Assembly (NCBI RefSeq): GCF_035918155.1
Contig: NZ_CP109327.1
Location: 1,364,001 to 1,428,000 of the forward strand
Reading direction: 5' to 3'
Source of the DNA: Streptomyces sp. NBC_01591
GTDB lineage: Bacteria > Actinomycetota > Actinomycetes > Streptomycetales > Streptomycetaceae
Length of the DNA stretch: 64,000 bases
Part shown: in pieces, positions 52,205 through 61,515 of the stretch
Numbering within the stretch: the first letter of the stretch is position 1
Layout: the number at the start of each line of letters is the position of its first letter
Position numbers and translations under genes: made by a program
Notes under the pieces: generated by a model
What the model saw: the letters and a program-made list of their open reading frames with translations, nothing else
What the model was told of the DNA's origin: nothing
Database searches by the model: none

Positions 52205-53377
52205 ATGTTCCGCCTACTGCGCCCGCTCGCCGCATCTGTCACCTACACCCGGTGGCTGCATATCCTCATCCCGGGTGCGGGCTACAGCGTGTGGATGTTC
52301 ATCTCGCCAAATTCCCCATGGGCGCCCATGGTCTTCGCCGTACCGGTCGGCTTGGTCCCCGGTATGCGGCTCGCCGAGGGGGTGCAGGCACAGCTTCTGC
52401 TCGCCCCGGAAGAGCGAGGCACAGCTGATGCCGCCATCTCCGCGACCAGTGCGGCCACTTGGGGTGATCGCTGGAGAACCGTGTTGTGGCTGGAGATACG
52501 AATGGTGCTCGCCGTTCCCGTGGGGTACGCGACGGTGTGGCTGTCGGCAACTGCGGTGGACCTCGTCCTCACCGCTTTCGGCAACGGTCCGAGCAATGCC
52601 TGGCTGGTCCGCGGGGTGGAGCCGCACTGGTGGTATGTCTTGCTCGCCCCCCTGCCCCTCCTGGTGCTGCTCGCCATCGTCGTGATCAGCGGCAACTTGA
52701 TCAACGCGAGCGCCCAACGGCTTCTCGGTCCCTCGCCAGTGCAGCGGTTGACCGCTCTGGAGGAACGTACCGAGCAGTTGCTGGAGCGCAACCGCATCGC
52801 ACGCGAGCTGCACGACTCGATCGGACACGCGTTGACGGTCGCGGTCGTGCAGGCCGGCGCGGCCCGGGCGGTGCACGACCCCGAGTTCACCGAACGGGCA
52901 CTGACCGCGATCGAGGAGACGGGCCGGGACGCGCTCGACGATCTGGAGCGGGTTCTTCGGGTGCTGCGCGAATCGGGCACACCAGTGGGGCAGCGGCCGA
53001 CACTCGTGGAAGCGGACCGGCTCCTGGACTCGGCGCGCGGTTCGGGTGCGAAGATCGACGCGGCCGTGTCAGGTCCGCTGGAGCAGGTTCCGGGCGCGGT
53101 GTCCCGCGAGGGGTATCGCATCCTTCAGGAGTCCCTCACCAATGTGCTGCGTCATTCGGGAGCGGTTCCCGTCCGTGTACGGATCACTGTCGCCCACGGC
53201 CGACTGGAGTTGGAGGTCACCAATCCGCTCACCGATTCGACAGCTGTGCAGGGCGGCGGGAGCGGGCTGCGGGGAATCCGGGAGCGGGCTGCGCTGCTGG
53301 GTGGCAAGGCCAAGACGGGGCCGCACGAGGGAGAGTGGCGAGTGCACGCGAGTCTTCCGTTGAACGGCCTAGGCTGA
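52205..53377 (+). CDS. Sensor histidine kinase, NarL-type (HisKA_3)
   Basis: This 390-residue protein has about five membrane helices in its first 180 residues. Then comes a HisKA_3 dimerization helix with the phospho-acceptor His203 (ARELHDSIGHALT), and an ATPase domain (RILQESLTNVLRHSG, GSGLRGIRERAALLGG). It is divergent from the ABC exporter and directly precedes the response regulator (4 nt gap). Confidence 0.93.
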   Translation: MFRLLRPLAASVTYTRWLHILIPGAGYSVWMFISPNSPWAPMVFAVPVGLVPGMRLAEGVQAQLLLAPEERGTADAAISATSAATWGDRWRTVLWLEIRMVLAVPVGYATVWLSATAVDLVLTAFGNGPSNAWLVRGVEPHWWYVLLAPLPLLVLLAIVVISGNLINASAQRLLGPSPVQRLTALEERTEQLLERNRIARELHDSIGHALTVAVVQAGAARAVHDPEFTERALTAIEETGRDALDDLERVLRVLRESGTPVGQRPTLVEADRLLDSARGSGAKIDAAVSGPLEQVPGAVSREGYRILQESLTNVLRHSGAVPVRVRITVAHGRLELEVTNPLTDSTAVQGGGSGLRGIRERAALLGGKAKTGPHEGEWRVHASLPLNGLG

Positions 53378-53381
53378 CCCG

Positions 53382-54032
53382 ATGCCGGTTAGCGTACTTC
53401 TGGTCGACGACGAACCCCTCGTCCGCGCGGGGCTGCGCGCGGTCCTCGAGGCTCAGCCCGATATCGAGGTGGTGGGTGAGGCGGGCGACGGTGCCGCCGT
53501 GATCCCACTGCTGCATCAGCTGCGCCCCGATGTGGTGGCCATGGATGTCAGGATGCCGTTGATGGACGGTATCGAGGCCACACGGGTGGTGCTGCGCACA
53601 GTGCCGGATCCGCCGAAGATCCTGGTGGTGACCACATTCGAGAACGACGAGTACGTCTATGAGGCGCTGCGTGCCGGTGCGGACGGCTTTCTCCTCAAAC
53701 GTGCCCGGCCCGCCGAGATCGTGCATGCGGTGCGTCTGGTCGCCGAGGGTGAGTCGCTGCTCTTCCCGGCGGCGGTCCGGCAGCTCGCCGCCGAGTACGG
53801 GACGAGCAAGGCGCGAGCGGCCATGGACCGGACAGCGCTCACCGAGCGGGAATCCGCGGTCCTCCGGCTGATGGCCCGTGGCCTGTCGAACGCCGAGATC
53901 GCTGCCAAACTCGTGGTCGGCGTCGAGACGGTGAAGACCCATGTCAGTGCCGTACTGACCAAGTTGGGTGCGCGGGACCGTACCCAGGCGGTGATCGCGG
54001 CGTACGAATCCGGGTTCGTCGCTCCGGGCTGA
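53382..54032 (+). CDS. Response regulator, LuxR/NarL type
   Basis: This 216-residue regulator has a receiver with the acidic pocket (LLVDDEPLVRAG), phospho-acceptor Asp55 (MDVRMPLMDG), and the Lys in FLLKRARP. A C-terminal LuxR helix-turn-helix follows (LTERESAVLRLMARGLSNAE, VETVKTHVSAVL). With its kinase it probably controls the divergent ABC exporter genes. Confidence 0.94.
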   Translation: MPVSVLLVDDEPLVRAGLRAVLEAQPDIEVVGEAGDGAAVIPLLHQLRPDVVAMDVRMPLMDGIEATRVVLRTVPDPPKILVVTTFENDEYVYEALRAGADGFLLKRARPAEIVHAVRLVAEGESLLFPAAVRQLAAEYGTSKARAAMDRTALTERESAVLRLMARGLSNAEIAAKLVVGVETVKTHVSAVLTKLGARDRTQAVIAAYESGFVAPG

Positions 54033-54132
54033 AGGCCCTGCCCGGTGAAAACCCACTGCAGCCCACGGTCGCCCCGCACCTGGGCAACGAGTACCATCCG
54101 CCTGACATGCGTTCGAGCTGGGAGGACACACC

Positions 54133-55290
54133 GTGGGCCGGCTGACCGGTGGGGATCCGTCGCTGTTGCGACGCATCAATTCCGCGGTGGTGCTGCACGC
54201 TCTGCGTGGCGCCGACTCCCCGACTCTGACGGACCTGACCCGGATCACCGGACTGTCCCGTCCGACGGTCGAGGGTGTCATGGAGGGGCTCTTCGAGGCC
54301 GGTCTGGTCGTCGAGTCGGTTCCCGACGGGGGTGAGACCCGACGCCAGGGGCGGCCGGCCCGCCGGTTCCGGTTCCGCGCCGAGGCCGGCCATCTGCTCG
54401 GCATCGAGATCGGCCCGCATCGTGTCTCCGCGCTGCTGTCGGGGCTGGACGGCCGGATCATCGGCGCGGGTGCCCGCGAGGTGTCGGAGACCGCCTGCGC
54501 CGATGACCGGCTCGACAAGGTCAGGGCCGTGGTGGCCGACCTCCTGCGGCGGACGGGTGTGGCCAGAAGCAGTCTCCGTGCGGTAGGGGTCGGCAGTCCT
54601 GGCATCGTGGAGGCCGACGGGACGGTTCGGCTGGGGACCGCGCTGCCGGGCTGGACGGGTCTCGCGCTGGGTGAGCGGCTGAGGCGCTCCTTCCGCTGCC
54701 CCGTCCTGGTGGAGAACGACGCCAATGCTGCGGCGGTCGCGGAGCACTGGAAGGGTGCGGCCACCGAGTCCGACGACATCGTGTTCGTCCTGGCGGGGCT
54801 CAGCCCGGGCGCCGGTTCGCTGATCGGCGGGCGGCTGCACCGCGGTTTCGGCGGCGCCGCGGGCGAGATCGGCGCGCTGCATCTGCTCGGCCGCGAGGTG
54901 ACTCCGGAGCGGCTTCTGTCCACGACGGACACTCCGCTGGATCCGTTGGACGAGCCCGCGGTCGCCGTTGTGTTCGCGGAGGCACGGCACGGCGATGTCC
55001 GGGCGCAGGCGGCGGTCGAGCGGTTCATTCAGCGCCTGGTGCACGATGTCGCGGCGCTGGTTCTGGCGCTGGACCCCGAGCTCGTGGTGGTGGGTGGCTG
55101 GGCCACCGGGCTGGACGATGTGCTCGATCCGCTCCGTAGCGAACTGGCCCGCTACTGTCTTCGGCCGCCACGGGTCACGCTGTCGCTGCTCGGTGAGGCG
55201 GCGGTCGCCACCGGTGCCCTGCGGCTGGCTCTCGACCACGTCGAGGAGCAGCTCTTCGCGGTGGAGGGAACGGTGACGGCCCGCCGCTGA
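54133..55290 (+). CDS. ROK-family transcriptional regulator
   Basis: This 385-residue protein has an N-terminal winged helix (LTDLTRITGLSRPTVEGVME) and a ROK domain (LGIEIGPHRVSALLSGLDGR, VGVGSPGIVEADGTV, VENDANAAAVAEHWKG). The cysteine-rich zinc motif that sugar kinases have after GGAAGEIG is missing (ALHLLGREVTP), so it is a regulator or an inactive kinase. The GTG at 54133 has GGAGG upstream. It may respond to a sugar. Confidence 0.9.
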   Translation: MGRLTGGDPSLLRRINSAVVLHALRGADSPTLTDLTRITGLSRPTVEGVMEGLFEAGLVVESVPDGGETRRQGRPARRFRFRAEAGHLLGIEIGPHRVSALLSGLDGRIIGAGAREVSETACADDRLDKVRAVVADLLRRTGVARSSLRAVGVGSPGIVEADGTVRLGTALPGWTGLALGERLRRSFRCPVLVENDANAAAVAEHWKGAATESDDIVFVLAGLSPGAGSLIGGRLHRGFGGAAGEIGALHLLGREVTPERLLSTTDTPLDPLDEPAVAVVFAEARHGDVRAQAAVERFIQRLVHDVAALVLALDPELVVVGGWATGLDDVLDPLRSELARYCLRPPRVTLSLLGEAAVATGALRLALDHVEEQLFAVEGTVTARR

Positions 55291-55339
55291 GTGCGACGGG
55301 CCGTGCGTGCCGACGAGGAACCGGCGGAGCCGGCCGTAC

Positions 55340-56107
55340 TCAGGAGGCCTGGCGCTCCTGGCCGTGGTGGCTGATCTCCAGGTCGCCCGAGTCACCGAAG
55401 GTGAGCCGGCAGGTGTCGGCCCGGTACGTGGCAACGGAGAGCGCAGCGGTGCCGCCCGCCACGAGGTAGCGGGTGGTGACGACTAGCACGGGGGCGCCGG
55501 GAAGCCGGTCGAGCTCCTTGGCGTCGTCCACCCGTGCCGAGCCGAGCTCCACCGACCGGTCCTGACCGTCGAGGTCGAGACGGTGCAGTTCGCGCAGGAC
55601 ACGACGGGCCCGGGCCGGCCCGGACGGGGCGTCGATCGCGGAGAGTTCGGGCACGGACGACGACGGGATGTACAGGAGCTCCGCCGCGACCGTCTGTCCG
55701 TGGGTCACCCGTATCCGGCGCACGATGTGCACTGCCTCGTCGGCTTCCACGTCGAGCACGGCCACCACTGACGACGGCGGGACGGCCGTCGAGCAGTCCA
55801 CCGGCTGCCAGGCCTCTGCCGCACCGCCGCCGGACCAGTCCCGCTGTGCCGTGGAGACGGCGACCCCGACGCGCGGCGGGGCGACGGTGGTCCCGACGCC
55901 TCGCCGACGCTGCAGCCTTCCTTCGAGTTCGAGCTGTTCCAGAGCCTGCCGGAGCGTGGCTCGGGCGACTCCGAAGCGAGCGGCGAGCTCGCGTTCGTTG
56001 GGCAGGATCTCCCCCACCGCAAAGTCCGAGTCGAGTGCCTCACTGAGCACGGTCTTGAGGTGCCAGTACTTCGGCTCCTGCACCGTTTCCAGCTGCGTGG
56101 TCCCCAC
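55340..56107 (-). CDS. GntR/UTRA-family regulator (DasR-like)
   Basis: This 255-residue protein has a GntR winged helix (LPNERELAARFGVARATLRQ) and a UTRA ligand domain. The QVPEPKYWHLKTVLSEALDS-like N-terminus resembles DasR-type regulators of amino-sugar use. The GTG start with GGAGG 5 nt upstream is preferred to the ATG at 56125. A promoter and an operator-like palindrome lie upstream at 56179-56213, so it is likely to repress itself. Confidence 0.9.
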   Translation of the reverse strand: MGTTQLETVQEPKYWHLKTVLSEALDSDFAVGEILPNERELAARFGVARATLRQALEQLELEGRLQRRRGVGTTVAPPRVGVAVSTAQRDWSGGGAAEAWQPVDCSTAVPPSSVVAVLDVEADEAVHIVRRIRVTHGQTVAAELLYIPSSSVPELSAIDAPSGPARARRVLRELHRLDLDGQDRSVELGSARVDDAKELDRLPGAPVLVVTTRYLVAGGTAALSVATYRADTCRLTFGDSGDLEISHHGQERQAS

Positions 56108-56178
56108 CCTGTCCTCCGCAATCACCCAGCGTCTATTCCGCGACGTTATTTATTAAAGGTTCCTGTCTTAACGTTGAG

Positions 56179-56213
56179 ACCATAGGACGGTACACACCCT
56201 TGGTCAAGACCAA
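56179..56213 (-). promoter_or_regulatory. Promoter of the GntR gene with overlapping operator
   Basis: On the minus strand TTGACC is followed by 17 bp and TATGGT, a near-consensus -35/-10 pair. The perfect palindrome TTGGTC-AA-GACCAA (56200-56213) overlaps the -35. It resembles the TGGTCTAGACCA-type sites of DasR-like regulators. The expected start is near 56172, 65 bp before the gene. The rest of 56108-56422 shows nothing else. Confidence 0.7.
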
Positions 56214-56422
56214 TCCTCGGTCCGTCACGCAGCGAAACGGGTCTCTGCCGCAGAGCGTTCACAGGACGTTCGTAGTGCCGTGAGGCGCGCGCAGCACAGA
56301 GCCCCGCGGCCGACCAGCAGGACGCGGGGCTTCGGACAGGCTTCGGACAGGGGCGGCGCGGGAACCCGAACAACCGGAGTCACCGACGCCGGTCGAACGT
56401 GCGACCGGCGGCCAGGGCCCCG

Positions 56423-57322
56423 CTACGCCTCCGGGAAGTCGAAGTCGATGAAGCGAGTGAGCTTGTCAGGATTCCGCATGACATATACGCACTGGATAAG
56501 CCCGTCCTCGACGTCCAGCTGAACGACCGAGTCGACCTTTCCACCCAGGAACACCAGCAGACCCGGTCCGCCGTTGAGCTCCAGCAACCGGAAGTCGAGG
56601 TCCCCGACCTGATCGTGGGCGACGGCGAAAACGAAGCGGCCGACCTTGTCGGCACTCTCGATGACCCGCAGCGGCGCCCTGGACTTTCCGCCGCTGTCCC
56701 CGACGAGCCGCACGTCGGGTGCGAGCAGGACCAGCAGCTCCTCGATGTCGCCACCCGCCGCCGCTGCGAGGAATCGCTCGGTGAGGTCACGGCGGTGTGC
56801 CGGGTCGACGTCGTAGCGCGGTTTGCGCTCCTCCACATGGTGCCGCGCCCGCCCCGCCAGCTGGCGCACCGCGGCCTCGGTCCGGTCCAGAGTGGCGGCG
56901 ATCTCCGCGTACGGAAAGCCGAATGCCTCGCGCAGCACGAAGACGGCTCGCTCCAGCGGCGACAGGGACTCCAGGACGACGAGCACGGCGACCGACACGG
57001 AATCGGCCAGGACAGCCTGCTCCGCGGTGTCGGGCACGGCCGGTCCGAAATCGGTGACTACCGGCTCCGGCAGCCACGGCCCGACGTACGTCTCACGTCG
57101 CGACTGCGCCTGTCGCAACCGGTCGATGGCGAGGCGGGTGATGATCCTCACGAGAAAGGCGCGCGGCTCCCGTACGTCCTCCCGGGATACGGAAGACCAG
57201 CGAAGCCAGGCCTCCTGCACCACGTCCTCGGCATCGGCAATCCGGCCCAGCATGCGATAGGCAACGCCGGTGAGCACGGGACGGTGGCTCTCGAAGACAT
57301 CGGTCGCGGTGTCGGCTGTCAC
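56423..57322 (-). CDS. ECF41-type RNA polymerase sigma factor (SigJ-like)
   Basis: This 299-residue protein has the sigma-70 region 2 (FESHRPVLTGVAYRMLGRIA, DAEDVVQEAWLRW), region 4 (LSPLERAVFVLREAFGFPYA) and a C-terminal SnoaL-like domain (about 200-299), the layout of ECF41 sigma factors, whose tail regulates activity. It diverges from a hydrolase gene; ECF41 factors usually lie beside the gene they control. The GTG at 57322 gives the family start, but its ribosome-binding site is close; a GTG at 57349 is possible. Confidence 0.92.
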   Translation of the reverse strand: MTADTATDVFESHRPVLTGVAYRMLGRIADAEDVVQEAWLRWSSVSREDVREPRAFLVRIITRLAIDRLRQAQSRRETYVGPWLPEPVVTDFGPAVPDTAEQAVLADSVSVAVLVVLESLSPLERAVFVLREAFGFPYAEIAATLDRTEAAVRQLAGRARHHVEERKPRYDVDPAHRRDLTERFLAAAAGGDIEELLVLLAPDVRLVGDSGGKSRAPLRVIESADKVGRFVFAVAHDQVGDLDFRLLELNGGPGLLVFLGGKVDSVVQLDVEDGLIQCVYVMRNPDKLTRFIDFDFPEA

Positions 57323-57476
57323 CCCTCCATCCCAGCCGACCCGCCCCACCCTGTCCAGCGTGAATCGCCTACCCCTCTTGAACTGCAGGCTACTGAACGG
57401 TAATTGTTATTGACGAGACGTCTAAGCCGCCTTCAGGCATGGCCCCTTCATGCCGGATCACCCCGGGAGCACCAGC

Positions 57477-58307
57477 ATGGCCACCACGGTCTCGTTCAGC
57501 GTCGACTCACTGCAAGGGCCCCGGACCGTGTCCGTGGCGTATGAACGGACCGGGGCCGGCGAGCCGCTGCTCCTGCTTCACGGCATCGGCCATCACCGTC
57601 AGGCCTGGGACCCTGTGCTGTCCGTGCTCGCCGTCGAGCGGGATGTGATAGCCGTCGATCTCCCCGGCTTCGGCGTCTCGCCGGAACTGCCCGACGGACT
57701 GCTGTACGACCTGCCGACCGTGGTCAGGGTGCTCAGCACCTTCTGCGCGGAGATCGGTCTGGACCGGCCGCATGCGGCGGGCAATTCGCTCGGTGGTCTG
57801 CTCGCGCTGGAGCTCGGCCGGGAAAAGCTCGTGCGGTCGGTGACGGCGCTCTCGCCCGCCGGTTTCTGGACCGAGAGCGAGCGACGCTACGCATTCGTAA
57901 CGCTGCGGGCCATGCGGCGGGCCGCGTTGTCGATACCGGTCCCGTTGATCGAGCGGCTCTCGCACAGCGCGGCCGGGCGCACGGCACTGACCAGCACCAT
58001 CTACGCCCGGCCCGGCCGCCGTTCGCCCGATGCCGTCGTCGCGGAGACCATCGCCCTGCGCGAGGCGACCGGTTTCCATCAGACGCTTGCCACCGGGGGG
58101 AATACCGCGTTCACCGACGATGTGCCGGGGTTGCCCGTGACCGTCGCCTGGGGCAGCCGGGACCGGATCCTGCTGCGCCGGCAGGGAATCAGGGCCAAGC
58201 ACACCATCCCCGACGCCCGGCTGGTCCGGCTGCCGGGCTGCGGTCATGTGCCGATGAACGACGATCCCGCACTCGTGGCGCGCGTCATTCTCGACACCAG
58301 TCGCTGA
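57477..58307 (+). CDS. Alpha/beta hydrolase
   Basis: This 276-residue protein has the oxyanion HGIGHHRQAWDPVL, nucleophile Ser104 in GNSLGG, acid in the region before the last helix, and His in LPGCGHVPMND. The substrate is unknown. It diverges from the ECF41 sigma gene with about 150 bp between, so that factor could drive it. The ATG at 57477 has GGGAG 7 nt upstream; an ATG 27 bp earlier would add nine residues. Confidence 0.9.
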   Translation: MATTVSFSVDSLQGPRTVSVAYERTGAGEPLLLLHGIGHHRQAWDPVLSVLAVERDVIAVDLPGFGVSPELPDGLLYDLPTVVRVLSTFCAEIGLDRPHAAGNSLGGLLALELGREKLVRSVTALSPAGFWTESERRYAFVTLRAMRRAALSIPVPLIERLSHSAAGRTALTSTIYARPGRRSPDAVVAETIALREATGFHQTLATGGNTAFTDDVPGLPVTVAWGSRDRILLRRQGIRAKHTIPDARLVRLPGCGHVPMNDDPALVARVILDTSR

Positions 58308-58488
58308 CACCGCGCCGGTCGCCGGATCCGCACCCCGGGCGACAGGGCACGGACCGACCGGCCACCGACGGAGGCCGGGGCCGGGTGTTCATCTGAGGTT
58401 GGTGTGCGCGCCGCCGACGGGCACAAGGGTGGGGTCGCTCGACCAGCCACCCGTTCGTCCCGCTGACCACTGCCCCGGAGGCGCCTCG

Positions 58489-60069
58489 ATGTCGTACCGT
58501 CCGCGAATTCCGTCCCCCGATCGCCGCAGTGTGCTGCGCGGTTCCCTCGCCGCGTCGGCCGCGCTCACACTCCCCGCGGTGGGCACCGCGGCCCCCGCCT
58601 TCGCACTGTCCGGCCGGCCGCGCGCGGCGTGGGGTGTGCAGGTGGGCGATGTCACCTCGTCATCCGCGCTGGTCTGGGTGCGGGCGGACCGGCCGGCCCG
58701 GATGATCGTGGAGACGTCGGCGACGGAGTCCTTCCGGCGGGCCCACACATGGCACGGTCCGCTCGTCGGTTCCGGCACCGACTTCACCGGGACGACTCCG
58801 CTGTACGGGCTGCCGCCGGGCGAGCAGGTGCACTACCGCGTGACACTCACCGACCCCCAGGACCCCCGCCGTACCGGGGAGCCGGTGTACGGAACCTTCC
58901 GGACGGCGCCGGCCCGGCGCCGGGACGGGGTGCGCTTCCTGTGGTCGGGCGACATCGCGGGGCAGGGCTGGGGCATCAACCCGGACATCGGCGGCTATGT
59001 GGTGTACGACGAGATGCGCCGCCTCGATCCGGACTTCTTCCTCTGCAGCGGTGACAACATCTACGCGGACGGCGTGATCGAGCCGAGCGTGACGCTGCCC
59101 GACGGACGGGTCTGGCGCAATGTCACCACCGAAGAGAAGGCGAAGGTCGCCGAAACCCTTGCCGAGTACCGCGGGAACTTCCGTTACAACCTGCTCGATC
59201 GCAACCTCCGTGAGTTCAACGCCCAGGTGCCTTCGATCGTTCAGTGGGACGACCACGAGGTGCGCAACAACTGGTATCCCGGGCAGATCCTCGGCGACGC
59301 CCGTTACACCGAGAAGAACGTGGATGTGCTGGCGGCCCGTTCGATGCGGGCGTTCCGCGAGTACTTCCCGGTGTCCACGCTGCATGCCGCGTCCGGGGAG
59401 GGCCGGATGCACCGCGTGGTGCGACACGGTCCGCTGCTCGATGTGTTCGTCCTCGACATGCGGTCCTTCCGCAATGCCAACTCCCCCGGCCGACAGCCCG
59501 ACGACGCGACGGGCATCCTCGGTGCCGAGCAGCTCAGGTGGCTCAAGCACGAGCTGTCCCGGTCCCGCGCGGTGTGGAAGGTGATCGCCGCGGACATGCC
59601 GCTGGGACTGGTGGTGACCGACGGGGCGACGGACTTCGAGGCGGTGGCGCAGGGCGATCCCGGAGCACCGCTCGGTCGTGAGCTGCAGATCGCGGAACTG
59701 CTGCGGTACATCAAGCACCGCCGGATCACCGGCACGGTCTGGCTGACGGCGGATGTGCACTACACGTCGGCGCAGCACTACGAGCCCGAGCGTGCGGTGT
59801 TCAAGGACTTCGCGCCGTTCTGGGAATTCGTGTCGGGGCCGCTGGCCGCGGGTCAGTTCCAGGCGAACGCGCTCGACGCGACGTTCGGTCCCGACCGGGT
59901 CTTCGTGCGGGCGCCCGACCGGGCGAACGTGTCACCGATGGAGTCGCCGCAGTACTTCGGGGAAGTCGACATCGACGGCGACAGCGGCGAGTTGACCGTT
60001 CGGCTGCGGGCGCAGGGCGGTTCCGTACTGTTCAGCAAGGTGCTGCAGCCGGGGCGCGTCGGTCAGTGA
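58489..60069 (+). CDS. phoD: Secreted PhoD-like phosphatase/phosphodiesterase (Tat-exported)
   Basis: This 526-residue protein has a Tat signal (SPDRRSVLRGSLAASAALTL...AFA), an N-terminal PhoD-like Fn3-type domain, and the metallo-phosphoesterase metal ligands (SGDNIYADG, WDDHEVRNN, ADVHYT). PhoD enzymes release phosphate from phosphodiesters or teichoic acids when phosphate is low. The ATG has GGAGG 8 nt upstream. The 58308-58488 gap shows no PHO box I can identify with certainty. Confidence 0.92.
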   Translation: MSYRPRIPSPDRRSVLRGSLAASAALTLPAVGTAAPAFALSGRPRAAWGVQVGDVTSSSALVWVRADRPARMIVETSATESFRRAHTWHGPLVGSGTDFTGTTPLYGLPPGEQVHYRVTLTDPQDPRRTGEPVYGTFRTAPARRRDGVRFLWSGDIAGQGWGINPDIGGYVVYDEMRRLDPDFFLCSGDNIYADGVIEPSVTLPDGRVWRNVTTEEKAKVAETLAEYRGNFRYNLLDRNLREFNAQVPSIVQWDDHEVRNNWYPGQILGDARYTEKNVDVLAARSMRAFREYFPVSTLHAASGEGRMHRVVRHGPLLDVFVLDMRSFRNANSPGRQPDDATGILGAEQLRWLKHELSRSRAVWKVIAADMPLGLVVTDGATDFEAVAQGDPGAPLGRELQIAELLRYIKHRRITGTVWLTADVHYTSAQHYEPERAVFKDFAPFWEFVSGPLAAGQFQANALDATFGPDRVFVRAPDRANVSPMESPQYFGEVDIDGDSGELTVRLRAQGGSVLFSKVLQPGRVGQ

Positions 60070-60141
60070 ACCGGCGCCCGGCGATCGGCCCCGGGCCATG
60101 GTCGGAAGCCGATTGTCAGTGGTGGGATCTACGGTTTTTCC

Positions 60142-61515
60142 ATGACCCGATCCGTTCAGGCATTGGCCTACTCACGCCCGTCCGCCCTGGATTCCTCACA
60201 GGCGGGGCAGCTCCTCGGCCTGGAGACCGCCGGTGGTCTCACGCCGCGGGGCGCCGAGTCCCACCCCCGGTTCTTCGCCGGCTTCCTCACATCGCCGAGG
60301 ATCGCCGCCCGAGGTCTGCTGGCCGTGGCGGACGTGGCATCCGCGCGTTACTACCGGCGCGCCCTGCCCTCGTCCCTCGACCCGGTGGTGACGGGCAACG
60401 GCGACCGTCTGCGTTTTGAGTCGTTCTCCGGCTGCTGCGGGGTGTACGCACGCCTCGATGTGCTCCAGGAGGGTCTGGACGGTGCACGCACGGACCATGG
60501 CACCACGAATGTGGATGTCAACAATCCGCTGCGGGAGGCGCTCTCGCGGATAACGGGGGACGATCCGCTGCACATGCGGGTCGGCCCGGACGAGATGGCC
60601 GTCACCACGCTGGACGGTCCGGTCGTGGAGAAGAAGGTGCCCCTGCCCGACCGGTGGCTCCGCGGCTTCGCCGAGGCGCAGGTGGTGTCCGCGGGTTTCG
60701 ATCTGCGGGCCGAGCTGCCGGCGGCCGAGGCCGTCCGGTTCCTGCGTTCGCTGCCGCGTTCGGCCGGGAATGCCTCGCGGGGCGCCCAGTGGGTGATCCC
60801 CGCCGGGAAGGCTCTCCGTCCGACCACGCGTCCGGTGTCGGGGTCGGTGTGTCTGCCGGGTCCCGAACGGCTGGTGGTGCTGCAGCGGGTGCTGCGTGAT
60901 GCCACCTCGCTGCGGGTGTACGGGCCGGTGGCCGACGGGGCGGCGACCGCGAGCGCATGGGAGGTGGTGCTGCCGGGCATGCGCCTCACGTTGACGCTCT
61001 CGCCCGATGTCTCGCGCGGCTTCTCCGGCGAGGGCGGGGTGCTCGACGCGCTGGCCACCGACGATGCCGCGGCCGACGCCGAGCTGGTGTCCGTGCTGCT
61101 GGCCTGGGAGCCGCGGATCGATCTCGCGGACCTCGCGGAACAGTCGGGTCTCACGGTGGAACGGGTACGGGCCGCGCTCACCCGGCTGGGGACGGCGGGC
61201 CGGGTCGGCTACGACCTCGCCGACGCATCCTACTTCCACCGCGAGCTGCCCTACGACGCCGACCGGGCCGAGCGGCACAATCCGCGTCTGGTGGCGGCCC
61301 GGCAGCTGGCCGGCTCGGGTGCGGTCGTGCTCGACGGAGACATGGCGGCCGTCGCCTCGGGGGAAAGCCGATACCAGGTGAGGGAGAATGACGGAATGCT
61401 GAGCTGTACCTGCCAGTGGTGGGCGGATTACCGCGGACGGCGGGGCCCTTGCAAGCACGCCTTGGCCGTCCGGATGGTCCGCCGCGGTACGCCGGTCGCC
61501 GGGGGTGCGCGATGA
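60142..61515 (+). CDS. SWIM zinc-finger protein
   Basis: This 457-residue protein has a C-terminal SWIM motif (Cys422, Cys424 in SCTCQWWADYRG and CKH further on), which binds zinc and often mediates DNA or protein contacts. The remaining 400 residues are a beta/alpha mixture without known catalytic motifs. In Streptomyces this protein is usually found with the repeat-rich partner that follows (ATGA overlap). Confidence 0.87.
   Translation: MTRSVQALAYSRPSALDSSQAGQLLGLETAGGLTPRGAESHPRFFAGFLTSPRIAARGLLAVADVASARYYRRALPSSLDPVVTGNGDRLRFESFSGCCGVYARLDVLQEGLDGARTDHGTTNVDVNNPLREALSRITGDDPLHMRVGPDEMAVTTLDGPVVEKKVPLPDRWLRGFAEAQVVSAGFDLRAELPAAEAVRFLRSLPRSAGNASRGAQWVIPAGKALRPTTRPVSGSVCLPGPERLVVLQRVLRDATSLRVYGPVADGAATASAWEVVLPGMRLTLTLSPDVSRGFSGEGGVLDALATDDAAADAELVSVLLAWEPRIDLADLAEQSGLTVERVRAALTRLGTAGRVGYDLADASYFHRELPYDADRAERHNPRLVAARQLAGSGAVVLDGDMAAVASGESRYQVRENDGMLSCTCQWWADYRGRRGPCKHALAVRMVRRGTPVAGGAR

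Noticed and set aside
52196..54132. CRISPR-like or tRNA features
   Set aside because: No spaced direct repeats or cloverleaf sequences were seen here or elsewhere in the window.
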